The notes under the pieces: generated by a model | What the model saw: only the letters and a program-made list of their open reading frames with translations | Databases searched by the model: none | Told to the model about the DNA's origin: nothing | Position numbers and translations under genes: made by a program | NCBI GenBank assembly: GCA_936432065.2 | Contig: OW386285.2 | Coordinates: 183,892,301-183,956,300, forward strand | Source of the DNA: Rutpela maculata | Taxonomy: Eukaryota; Arthropoda; Insecta; Coleoptera; Cerambycidae | Length of the DNA: 64,000 nt | Direction: 5' to 3' | Shown: positions 53,131 to 63,075 of the stretch, piece by piece | Layout: the number at the start of each line of letters is the position of its first letter | Position numbering within the stretch: the first letter of the stretch is position 1

Positions 53131-54162
53131 ATGTATGCCTGCCCACAATTCCGGAACTTGGCCATCAACGAAAGGATTCAAGCAGCCAAAGACAGACGCC
53201 TCTGCCTCAATTGCCTGAATCATGACTCCAGAGGCAGATGCAGAAGTCAAAAGCGATGCCAAATTTACGGGGATCAACACCACACAACACTACACAGAGA
53301 ATCCTCATCAAGACCATCCAGAGCTAGCGCCCCTCCTCCCACAACTTCGAGGGCTGCTACACATACTATGACAACAACCGAACACACAGTCATGGAAGAA
53401 CAGCTTTCATCCAGCAGCCATGTTGGAAGACAAGATAACACAGTGCTATTAGCCACCGCCCTGATTCGTATCATGTCATCGCCAGGGATACCAGAATACC
53501 TGCGAGCACTAATTGACCCTGGTTCCCAGTCGTCATTCATAACAGAAAGAGCCGCTCAATCACTTGGAATAACCAGGCAGAAAATCAAAGCAGAAGTTAC
53601 CGGACTCGGCGAAGAAAGACCCCAGACATCAAGAACGAAGATTCAAGCTGAAGTCTGTCCACAGTTTCCTAGTCTTTTCTCCGTAAACGTCAATTTTCTA
53701 GTACTATCTAAATTGACGCAGGCCATGCCAACATGCGAGCTAGAAGACCTAAATGAGCAGCAATGGCAAAACCAAATCCTCGCTGATCCCACATACAAGA
53801 GACCTGGACCAATTGACGCCATTCTTGGAGCTGAGGAATATGGAAAAATTATTCTGCAAGGACTGCAGAAAACCGAGGATGGCCTCCTAGGCCAACAGAC
53901 AGAACTGGGATGGATACTGTCAGGCAACGTTAAGCAAACCCATCCTAACAATGTTAACATCATCAGCATGACAAGTCGTACTGAAGTAGATGAACAGTTA
54001 ACAAAAATTTGGAACATAGAAGAAGTCTCGGTCCAGAGAATCCTGTCCCCAGATGACATAGCACGTGAAGAACAATTCTCCAAGCCTACGACACGAAGCA
54101 CAGACGCAACATACACCATCCAAATCCCCCTGAAAGAGTTACCTTTCATGCTGGGAGATTCC
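53131..54162 (+). pseudogene. Pao zinc knuckle and aspartic protease region
   Basis: First part of a 693-codon frame that is in frame with the env-like part. The zinc-knuckle region CLNCLNHDSRGRCRSQKRCQ is followed by the protease: LRALIDPGSQSSFITERAAQ (active site reads D-P-G where Pao proteases usually have D-S/T-G), then VTGLGEE, GPIDAILGAEEYGKII and LGQQTELGWILSG, typical of peptidase A17. The start of the RT region (IQIPLKELPFMLGDS) is reached, after which RT is gone. The substitution at the active site may inactivate it. Confidence 0.7.
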
Positions 54163-54486
54163 AAACCCTTGCATGAAGAATTCATGCAAGAGAACCTAAA
54201 CCCTGGTCACATGAAAAAGGTGGCTCCAGTACCTATTTTGTCAGACACCGACACATCCAACACTACAACCAAACCCTTGCATGAGGAATTCATGCAAGAC
54301 CACCTGAACCTTGGTCACATAAGAAAGGTCACTCCAATACCTGTTGTGTCAGAAACCGACACATCCAACATTACAACCAAACCCTTGCATGAAGAATTCA
54401 CGCAAGAGCACCTGAACCCTGGTCACATGAGGAAGGTCACTCCAATACCAGTTGTGTCAGAAACCGACACACCCAACATTACAACC
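54163..54486 (+). repeat. Three 108-bp in-frame tandem repeats
   Basis: Units at 54163-54270, 54271-54378 and 54379-54486. Each encodes KPLHEEFMQ, then LNPGHMRKVTPIPVVSETDT with small changes. The FMQ-x-LNxGHM segment resembles the first residues of the Pao RT, so a short RT fragment seems to have been amplified. Confidence 0.9.
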
Positions 54487-55212
54487 ACAGACGAACAGGC
54501 ACCTATAAACTTTGAGAGTACAACTACCAGTCAACGGCCTCCAAGGAGCAAGAAAATGTCCTTCAATCTCTGGACGTTATTTCTGTTGCTCTGTCTACTG
54601 TTCGCCCCGATGCCAGGGTCTACACAAGCCGGGTACACTATTCAGTATCCACGACCCGAACCATACGTAGAACGCATTGACCATACCCGGATAGAGTTGA
54701 AGTACTCCAAGTCGAAACTCCAAGAAGATATTGCAAATACCTTAGAGGTTATCACGCAATTTGACAGCCTCTGCAATGCAACCAAACGACTCTCTCAAGA
54801 AGTACAATGCACAGCACTGCTCCATCATCTAACCGAGAAACAGCATCTGCTATCATGGATTACGGATGGGATAATTGGAATTGTATCTCCACCCAATCTA
54901 GTAACGACAAATATCAACACAAACCTATCGTCAAGACGGCAGTTAGTCCAGAAAATTAAGACAGACTTTTGGCAAATAAAGTCCTACGATAAACTAGATG
55001 ATAAAATGGCCGACTTAACCAAGAAGGAAGAAAGATGGCAGAGACAAAACGAGACAAAATGGCACTCCACACATCATTCTCTCATCACTGGTAGTGCCAT
55101 CACTATCGCGCTCATAGCAGTCCTGCTGCTCCTATTGGCATTCGTCCGGTCCCTAATGCAACAACGCAGACGGAAGAGAAAACAACAAGAATGTCCAACC
55201 CAGATGAGATAA
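54487..55212 (+). pseudogene. Env-like C-terminal product fused to the protease frame
   Basis: Shares the frame of the preceding region, without a start of its own except MSFNLWTLFLLLCLLFAPM (54556), a signal-peptide-like hydrophobic stretch. A short extracellular-type region follows, with N-glycosylation-like NAT and NLSS and Cys residues. A C-terminal membrane segment (SAITIALIAVLLLLLAFV) and basic tail (RRRKRKQQ) complete it. This is only the two ends of an envelope-type glycoprotein: most of the ectodomain is missing. A fused protease-env protein is not a normal Pao product. Confidence 0.6.
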
Positions 55213-55271
55213 TCGAACTCCAGCCATTTCACTAGCACCAACGAACCTCGTCCCTCCCGTTCTTGCCAGAA

Positions 55272-55852
55272 TGTTTAATCTCTTAAACATGCATTTTTTA
55301 TCATTTCAAATAATTTAATTTCTTATTGTTATTATATCCTACTTTCGACATATATTAGTTATTTCGTATTGCAATCTACATAAACATTAACTATAAACAA
55401 TGTCAGCGAAGTATGCAATTAAGTACAAACACAGCATTTCTATAGTTGGCATAATTTTCTAGGACAAGTTTAATAATTCATGTGTAACGTATAATTAATT
55501 GTTTTTACGATTTGTTATTATGTTTATTATTGCCATTTAGTATAAATAGAATTTTATTTTCTTAAATAAATCAGTCTCAACTAATTACTTGTTGTACTCA
55601 TTTAACCAATCTTTCCAAGCCATAATTAGGAGGTGAGGCTGCCTCCAGGATTGGTTTTTACCACAACAACAAAAAAACTCTACAGTCCACTGGTCCCAGA
55701 GCCAGTAACCCCAACTACCCTATTTACAACCCTCATACGGTTTCGCCACTGACCCGCTCAGCCCGAGCATCATTGGGAGAGCGTTCATTGGTCCTTCGAG
55801 CAAAAAACCAGTCGATACACCCGTATCGTCCCCACGAAGAAGAGATCGTTCA
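55272..55852 (+). repeat. 3' LTR of the BEL/Pao element
   Basis: Almost identical to the 5' LTR, differing at about ten positions, with an A run one base longer and a different last few bases (GATCGTTCA versus GATTATACA), the latter from exchange between tandem units. Confidence 0.85.
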
Positions 55853-56837
55853 CAGGAATTTTCAAAACATACATAAATGAAAAATTGAAGAGAAAAATCA
55901 TGCTCCAAAACGGATCATTTTTACAGAATTTCCTATATAAACAAAATTATTTATAATTTATTCCTTAATCATATGAATTATGGTTCAACGTTACAACCAT
56001 CGAAAAATAATTTAGTACCACAGCGCCACTTCTGTGCACTATAAAGGAAAAATTCTAACTGCAGTTATTTACCGTCCTTTTTGGTATCAATAATATGCCA
56101 TTCACAAATTTCAAATATGTATATTAGTTTTCAAGATAATGGCCCGGGGACTTTTAACTGAACCACCCTATATACATTAAGTAGGAGCGATGAACGATAT
56201 TTTCAAAGAAATACATACGTTAATAAAAAATGAATGAAATTTATTATCGTAGCTATTTTATAAATTTCAAATAACTTTTTCTCATAACATTTTACTCCAA
56301 AAACAAAAAAATAAGCACCGTTTTGAGTTACACATTTTTATATTGTCATGTTTTTGAACACCCGGTACGTATTTTTGGACATTTCCCCTTATTAGCTTGC
56401 TTTTAAAGATTTCTTGATTTATTTTAAAAAATTCGAAAATAAAAATTGTTATTGTTATTAAATTTTTCAATAGTTTATATTCTAGGTCCATTTAGGATAA
56501 ATGTTTTAACGCAACCTGTTATCATTTTCTTGATCTAAATATTAAACCGAACTGTAAAAAAGAATATAATAATTTTCATTCAAACTGACCGAAAAATACT
56601 AGGATATACATTAAGTTAATATAAACATGTATATTTTAAATTTTTGTTGAGAAATAATAAACGATAAACAGGTACTCCTTAATAACTAGTAGATAATTAA
56701 CTTTACTTTTCAAAATTAATTGCATTTCAAAAAAAAAAAATTGCAAAAAAATACGTAATATACAATAGTTGATCAACTGGCTGCCCCTAAGAGTATAACG
56801 AATAACTTTCAAAAAATAAGTATGGTAAGTACATTTT
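55853..56837. other. AT-rich DNA, no gene seen
   Basis: Includes the other flank of the LTR element (the inverted copy of about 45112 at 56046-56070). No ORF with recognisable content. Confidence 0.4.
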
Positions 56838-58445
56838 TTATTTATCTAATGCCGGATAAATAGCATTTTTCCAAAAATAACTTCCCGCAAGTAACAAATC
56901 GTCACAAATATCCTTATCAAAAGCGACTTCATAGATTTTTAATTCCTTTGATTGCTCAAATGTAGGTGATGCCACACAAAAAAGTCCTTTTTCATTTTTT
57001 GCAAAAAACATTTGGAACATAATTTGTGAACGGTACTTTGGTTTCACAATTTCTACATACTGACGGACAGTCTCAGCCTTGCTTGGACATTTCACTTCTA
57101 TTACATAATAATCTGTAATTCCATCTGGAGAAGCGCCAAATATTGGGACATTTTTATTCAAAATTAAGCCAGATGGCTTAATGTTCAAATTCTTTATTTT
57201 GGCCACTTCTTTCAACACTTCTGGTTAGAGTGTAGTAGCCTGTGTTGCCTCAAATGTGGAAGCCCCCAGAATTACTTCCGTCAGTGCCCCTTCAGAAGTT
57301 TTATATCTACTAGCTTCGTAAATTTTTGAAGCTGTGATTCGTCCAAATCGCAATTCATACCATTCACTGCACTGTACTTGCTGTCTCGAAGAGATTTCTG
57401 CTTGTCTACATGATTCTTCTGTCATGATATCGGACATGAACTTAATAAAATTGTCTGTATTTCTGTTTTTCGAGTCTATTCCATTTTTGTATTTCAAATA
57501 CATTTGGTATATTAAACAATCTTCATTTCTCACTGGATGAAAAACATCAAATATACCTCCTTCGGCGGTGGGTATTTTCTGAATAACATTACACAGAAAA
57601 TCTCCACATTTAGGTTTCAACTCCGGGATAGGTCATTCTACATGTGCAGCTAAATCCATATATTTCATGGTCATTCTAGCTTTGGAAAGTGATGGTGTTC
57701 TCCAATAACACGTACTTGATGTGGTGGAAGGTTCTTCACTTGCGTCAATGTAACCAGAATAGAAAGGCAACCCCATGTTTACACCCACCTAAAAAAGAAA
57801 ACTTATGCTTATCTATGCTTAACTATGCCTATCAAGTACAAATACAGAATGGATTTTTAAGATTTCATATAACTATTTTAGATTTTAAATACTAACCAGT
57901 AGATGCTGAACAGCTAACACACTGACAGCTTACAACCTTGTGTTCAGCTTCATTAACACATGCTTCTATTAAGTAATATTTAGAATGCACTTTATGCTCT
58001 GGAGTAATTTTTGCTTTTACTGTACAAACCGGACCATCACGTCTCAATTGTACATACCCGATAGCACTATCTCCATATGACTCTCTTGCAGCACTGAAAA
58101 GAAAAATACATCGTTCAAATGTGTATCAGGTATAAATTCAATTGACAAGTTAACTTTCATTTCTTTTAAGTTTAGAACAGTCTTAAGTTTATTTAAATTA
58201 ACTCCTAACCTAACTAATATTAGAAGTGTCTGCTACACTTTTGTTTACATAATTTACACCAAAAGGTTTCGGTGTAACAAGTCACAACTTATTGTTACCT
58301 GAAACTAGATAGATAGAAACTTACCGTGCCGATTTTGTAACTCTGCACTTAAAAAATCTAAATTGTTCATATAAAACTCGTCTATCATGCATGAATCCAC
58401 TTTCGGCAAATTGTCTGATGCACCTTTTATAAAACCATCTTCCAT
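56838..58445 (-). pseudogene. SWIM zinc finger-YqaJ nuclease gene, broken
   Basis: Three exons on the minus strand. Exon 1 (58445-58325) starts MEDGFIKGASDNLPKVDS. Exon 2 (58093-57897) carries YVQLRRDGPVCTVKAK and the SWIM motif CVNEAEHKVVSCQCVSCSAS. Exon 3 (57788-56838) opens with GCKHGVAFLFWLH (rest of SWIM). It continues in other frames with ETSSRQQVQCSEWYELR-like nuclease sequence and GASPDGITDYYVIEVKCPSK, the PD-(D/E)xK site of YqaJ-type exonucleases. Donor and acceptor sites are consensus-like. Breaks: stop and frameshift after WLH, a TGA near 57633 and a TAA near 57225. YqaJ proteins resect DNA for recombination in viruses; this combination is frequent and multi-copy in insects and may belong to a mobile element. 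Confidence 0.7.
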
Positions 58446-59639
58446 ATTTTCACAAATTTTACAAAAACACGAAAAGTAATCACAGCAAACAATCTTTGAC
58501 CATTAAGACACTAGTGGCATGGCAATGTACTTTATATGAATAGAATAGGGCAGTTTCCCGGTTCGTGAGTTGTAAGATGGTTGTAAGATTATGGCACATG
58601 GCACAAAAACCGCAGAACACAGAGTAAGGTGGTTCTCGGTTATGATGATCATAATGACGTCATTCACAAGGTTAGATTAGCTTACCGTGCGTCACTAAGA
58701 GTACTTTTTTTCATATTTAAACATTGAAATCTAATTACTGATATAAAAATAGAATTATGATTTTTTTACATACGATAACCAATGTTTCCTTTTGGAAAAA
58801 AAATATATATTTTTTGTGTTGACATTTCTACGTATGTGTGTACTTACATACAAATACAAGCAAGTACGCAAATTACGTGAACGTAAGTCTTTGATTACTG
58901 ATTTCTGTTCCAACCTTAGCTTTGTTTACTTATTTTTACTTGGATTTTTTTTTATTTCTTGCTGTTTTAATCATAAATTTTCCTTCTCTTATGTTTCAAC
59001 AGAATACAAATCTGAGATATACAAGCACACTGTGAAATATCTGAAAGTTACATAAGAAAATAACAAACAAATAATGTAATGTATAACCTTAAATCTCACC
59101 CAGGGGATGCAGATATATTCGACATATCTACGTATTATACACGTCCCTAGACTAGGAAAGATATGTAACTCCTATAAGGAACGTCAGACGTGTGAGCAAA
59201 AAGATATATTTTCCAAAAATATTTTAAAAGGATTTTAAAATAAAAATAAGCTTTTTACGTTAAAACATCTTGATGAAGATTCAACAATTAAATATTTACA
59301 GGTTTTCCTTTATTTTATATTCAATTTAACCTCTGTTTTATCTAAAATGGCAATAAGGTCGAAGCGAGAAATGGGATGACATAGAGTGGAAGAGAAACGA
59401 GAAACATTATGCTATTTCTATCCACTAAATCCACTTGTTATATAATATGCGCGAAAATGTTTACGCGATGACACATTTCTAAAGCCATCCCTGTTGTTGA
59501 CTAATAAACATCCTACCATTAACTTCGGGCCGACTCGTGCACGATATTTGAATTTGGGGATCAGTGACGTCATCATGCAGAAATTCAAATTTCAAACGTA
59601 AAAATAAAATACTAAGAGAAGATAAACCAAAATTTTATC
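58446..59639. other. AT-rich DNA, no gene seen
   Basis: Upstream of the SWIM-YqaJ gene, so it may hold its promoter. A hydrophobic 87-codon frame at 58792-59055 has no family support. Nothing else seen. Confidence 0.4.
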
Positions 59640-59825
59640 GCTGTATTTATTAACTAGAACCTCTATCTGTTCTCCACATATATTAGAATATCATGATTTA
59701 GATGTGCGGGATGACCCCATTAGAAATATAATAAGCGATCTTAAGAATAGTAGAAGTAAAGACCCCCATGATATAAATGTACAGATCATAAAAACATTAA
59801 AGAACATAATTGTTTACCCTCTTAC
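59640..59825 (+). mobile_element. Fragment of a non-LTR RT
   Basis: Encodes DDPIRNIISDLKNSRSKDPH, the region just before RT motif A in Jockey/CR1-type elements, and is cut at about 59825 by the R1/LOA-like element. Confidence 0.55.
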
Positions 59826-61339
59826 TAGAGGTCAAGGAGTCAGCTACTCGGCCACTGACTCTAAGAGAAAAGCTGAGGGGAAATGGCCATCCTCTATGAA
59901 GCTTCTCTCCGTGGGCGGCTCAATGTCGCATCCTGCCCGAGGTGACCCTGCGTTCGACTAAACACGGCGGATCTAGACAAGGTAAGTCGATAAAATCCTC
60001 CAAGCCAAGGTGTACGCAACCCGTGCCGAAAGCTGAATGGCACCGGGGCGAAAGGTGTCATTAACGGGGCTTCCGGAAAACTGGGCAATCTTCCGGAGTA
60101 TTTTGCCTTACCACAGCAATGCAGGGCTCTACTGTGGCAGACCAACATTCCCTTGCTACTCGTGGGAACCATATGGTGAAAATGATTAACAAAAATAAAC
60201 CCAACGAGAGGTGTACAACCCTCGATCTTCAAATCGAAGAACCTATGGAGATTGGGATAGATCCCTCTCCGCAAGCACGCCCGATCCCACCGGATCAGGA
60301 AAGGGAGCTGTTAATGCTGATTCCTGAGTCCGCAGGAGAGGACAAATCAGAGAAGGAGAAACCCAAAGCTTTCTAAAAAACCCTACAACCCTCGATCTTC
60401 AAGTTGAAGAACCCACAAAGACTGGGATAAATCCTGCTCCACAAGCACGTCCGATCCCGTCGGATCAGGAAAGGGAGCTGTTAAAGCCGGTTCCTGAGTC
60501 CGAAGGAGAGGACAATTCAGGGGAAGAGGAATCCAAAGCTTTGGACAACCTCTCCTCTGAAAGAGAACGGCTAAGGGGGGCTGCAACAAAGCTCCTTAGC
60601 TGTTCACTCAAGAGCGGAATACCGTATGAAACCGTCTTGCAGTCAGTGTTGGAACAACGTGACACCAACCGGCCGCCGGAGAGGGTTCAACAAACTTTCT
60701 CTGAGCGAGCTGAAAAGGGAAAACGTCTACAGTCTGACGGCAGTTCACATGACCAGCGGGTAAAGAATCCCTGTGAAAGTGAAACTGTCAAACTCTCCTT
60801 TAAGGTAGTCGCAGAAGGAATCAACCTGAAGTCTACGCACATCAGGTGCCTACAGGCGAACTTACAACATGCCAAGGCCGCCACATACGTCCTAGGAAGA
60901 AGATTCAAGGAAGGGCAGATTGACATTGCCCTTATCCAGGAACCTTGGACAACCAATACAGGCCGAGTAAACGGACTAGGAAACACTTCTGACAAGATAT
61001 TCTCAGTTGACTCTGCAGAAAGACCCAGAGCCTGTATCTTGATCAGAAATGACATTGATTACTTTGTACTCTCAGGTTACTGCACCCAGGATGTTGTAGC
61101 CATCCGCTTATCGCTACCGGTGGGGAAAGAAAAATGGACGTTATAGCCTGTTTTGCATACTTCCCGGGAGACAGGGGTGCTAATCAACCTCCTCCACCTG
61201 CGGTTAGGTCGTTAATTGCCTACAGCAAGAGGAACAACATTCACCTTGTTATTGGATGTGATGTAAATTCCCACCATACGGCATGGGGCAGCACAGACAT
61301 TAACCAAAGAGGTGAGTCACTTTTTGAATACATACTAGG
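59826..61339 (+). mobile_element. R1/LOA-like non-LTR retrotransposon, 5' portion
   Basis: GC-richer plus-strand sequence. A leader of about 290 bp is followed by ORF1 from about 60119 and the endonuclease of ORF2. ORF1 contains a 170-bp tandem duplication (60210-60379 and 60380-60549) which shifts the frame. The element is cut at 61339 by the Gypsy LTR, and its RT is not in this window. Confidence 0.7.
60119..61339 (+). pseudogene. ORF1 remnant and APE endonuclease of the R1/LOA-like element
   Basis: The first frame (60119-60376) is hydrophilic. The frame from 60541 is Glu/Arg-rich and runs into IRCLQANLQHAKAATYVLG, IDIALIQEPW and RPRACILIRND of the endonuclease. A frameshift at about 61135 continues with VIGCDVNSHHTAWGSTDINQ. 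These are the first half of an APE-type endonuclease. The short distance between ORF1 and ORF2 suggests deletion. Confidence 0.65.
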
Positions 61340-61703
61340 TGTAGCGTACTTTCCAAAGCTTAAAGGCTTAAATAACTAATAGGCAAATTGACACGTTTTA
61401 AGCCGAACCGACGGTCAATACATTGTAATAAGTTTACTCCAATAACCAATAAAAGCTGGAAATACCGCTACATCACTACATCCCGAGTACGCTGGGTACC
61501 TGCATAGCTAGATACAATCAGTTCTATGTCATCTTCGGCAGGCTTCATCTCTGACGCGCAATTGTAAACTTGTTATATTTTTGTTAAAATAAATACCTTC
61601 ATCTGAAATATTTTATTATTGCGCAACAATTGGTGACCCCGACGTGATCAGAAGGAGTTTTCGTATTAGTCGCGTTAGTGAAAGAGTGTAAAATCTCTAA
61701 CAA

Positions 61704-62464
61704 AATGCCAAATACAGTGCAACAGAGCCAGCCAGAAACCGTGCGAGAAGTGAACCGTGTAACAATAAAAATTCCACCCTTTTGGCCAGAAGAACCGGCA
61801 CTTTGGTTCTGCCAACTCGAGGGGCAATTCACACTGTAATGTGACGGCAGATTCAACAAAATTTTATCATGTGATATCACAGTTGGACAACAAAATCATG
61901 CAAGAAGTAAAAGATATTATAACTGCACCACCATCTACAGGAAAATACGACGCAATCAAAAGTGAGTTAATCAAACGATTATCTACATCCCAGGAACTGC
62001 GAACGAAGCGACTTCTCGAACACGAGGAGATAGGCGACAGAACACCGTCTCAATTTCTCAGGCACCTACGGAACTTAGCAGGTACATCAGTCCCAGATAA
62101 TTTTTTGCAAACACTGTGGACAAACCGTCTCCCATCTTCCATACAGGCTATTCTCGCCACACAAACTGGCGTCGAACTCAATAAAATCACCGAGCTTGCA
62201 GATAAAATTAATGAGACCAAGGCAATAAACCATGTAGCACAAGTGAACACAGGCCACGAAATCGAGCAACTAAGTCGCAAACTACGCGAGTTAAAACTTT
62301 GTGTAGCCGAACTCACACAGCAAGGAAGCCGCATACAAAACCGCCGTGTAAATAAATCAAGGACAAGAAGACTCACAACCGCGACCAAAACGGGGATGAA
62401 GAAAAACAGTACTGGTATCATAGACGTTTTGGTGGAAATGCAAAAAGTGTACTACACCATGTAA
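61704..62464 (+). pseudogene. Gypsy gag, frameshifted
   Basis: Starts MPNTVQQSQPETVREVNRVT. The stretch KIPPFWPEEPALWFCQLEGQ is typical. A frameshift at about 61835 leads to the frame FYHVISQLDNKIMQEVKDII with LPSSIQAILATQ, which is DUF7041-type gag. The C-terminal region, in a third frame, has WYHRRFGGNAKKCTTPC, part of the zinc knuckle. Gag makes the particle. Confidence 0.75.
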
Positions 62465-62510
62465 TTACTCGGGAAACGCCGAAAACCATCGTTAATTGCG
62501 GTATTAAACG

Positions 62511-63075
62511 ATGGTATCACGCCTATTCATGACAGATCGAGTTTCTAAAGTCACGTACTTAATTGACACCGGCGCTGACTTATGTGTTTATCCGCGAAAA
62601 CACATCAACCACCGTTTAAAAAAATCGACGTATGAACTTGCCGCAGCAAACGGATCGGCAATCGCCACCTATGGAACTCTTACAGTGAACCTAAACCTAG
62701 GACTACGACGTGAGTTCAAGTGGAAATTCGTGATCGCGGACGTGGAAAAAGCGATAATAGGTGCAGACTTTTTAAGTTTTTACGGGTTATTGGTGGACAT
62801 CCGTAACCGCCGTTTAATAGACAGTGTAACTTCACTTTCGACAAGCGGTCGCACATGTACCATCAATACGGTTACAATTAAAACAATAAATGGCAACTCA
62901 AAATATCATCAGTTATTAACTGAATATATCGACATTATGCGCCCTTCCGGTATGTGTCGAACGGTGAAACACAACATAACATTAAGACGACCCCTGGTCC
63001 ACCGATATTGTGCCAACTACCATCTGATCGTTTAAAAGCAGCAAAAGATGAATTTGAAGTAATGTTACAAAATAG
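62511..63075 (+). pseudogene. Gypsy aspartic protease and RT start
   Basis: TYLIDTGADLCVYPRK is the protease active site (D-T-G), followed by EKAIIGADFLSFYGLLVDI. The linker with YIDIMRPSGMCRTVKHN precedes the RT. A frameshift near 62975 leads to DRLKAAKDEFEVMLQNRIV, the start of RT, which ends at the next element. Confidence 0.75.

Larger units (their letters stand above)
46711..53220 (+). pseudogene. BEL/Pao gag, split by a DNA transposon
   Basis: Starts MSSKEEMNQLSLQQENLAKQ at 46711 after a 570-bp leader rich in AACCCAACC. A frameshift at about 46870-46890 is followed by the 47019 frame, which reads LPKISIPFFDGNYEHW, the typical Pao gag motif, up to 47365. After the 5.2-kb insertion it resumes at 52570 with FNDIFLKLIHSN and MSLSKVEKMQYLKTHVRGDP, then LEFLERRFQSLES-like sequence. 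Another frameshift near 53080 leads to the zinc-knuckle frame (CSYCKQQHNMYACPQF). Gag forms the particle and binds RNA. Confidence 0.75.
45564..55852 (+). mobile_element. BEL/Pao LTR retrotransposon, defective
   Basis: Two direct LTRs of about 580 bp (45564-46143 and 55272-55852) starting TGTTTAATCTC and ending ACA/TCA, flanked by CAGG (45560-45563 and 55853-55856). Internal coding is gag, a Pao-type aspartic protease and an env-like product. RT, RNase H and integrase are missing. A 5.2-kb DNA element (47366-52569) splits gag. Without it the element is about 5.1 kb. LTRs differ at roughly ten positions by my count, so the insertion is young, yet gag carries frameshifts, suggesting the copy was already defective when mobilised. 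Confidence 0.85.
61340..63075 (+). mobile_element. Gypsy-type LTR retrotransposon, 5' part
   Basis: LTR at 61340-61628 (289 bp, TGTAGCG to CAACA) with AATAAA-like signals at 61446-61451 and 61591. Next to it is TTGGTGACCCCGACGTGATC, a primer-binding site of the kind used by many insect Gypsy elements. Gag and protease follow, then the start of RT. At about 63076 another retroelement takes over. The 3' LTR is not in the window. Confidence 0.85.

Noticed and set aside
53080..53131. Programmed frameshift between Pao gag and protease
   Set aside because: No slippery heptamer or downstream structure is evident, and gag has other frameshifts, so decay is simpler.
58792..59055. 87-codon hydrophobic frame, looked at as a possible membrane protein
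   Set aside because: Phe/Leu richness comes from T-rich DNA. No family resemblance.
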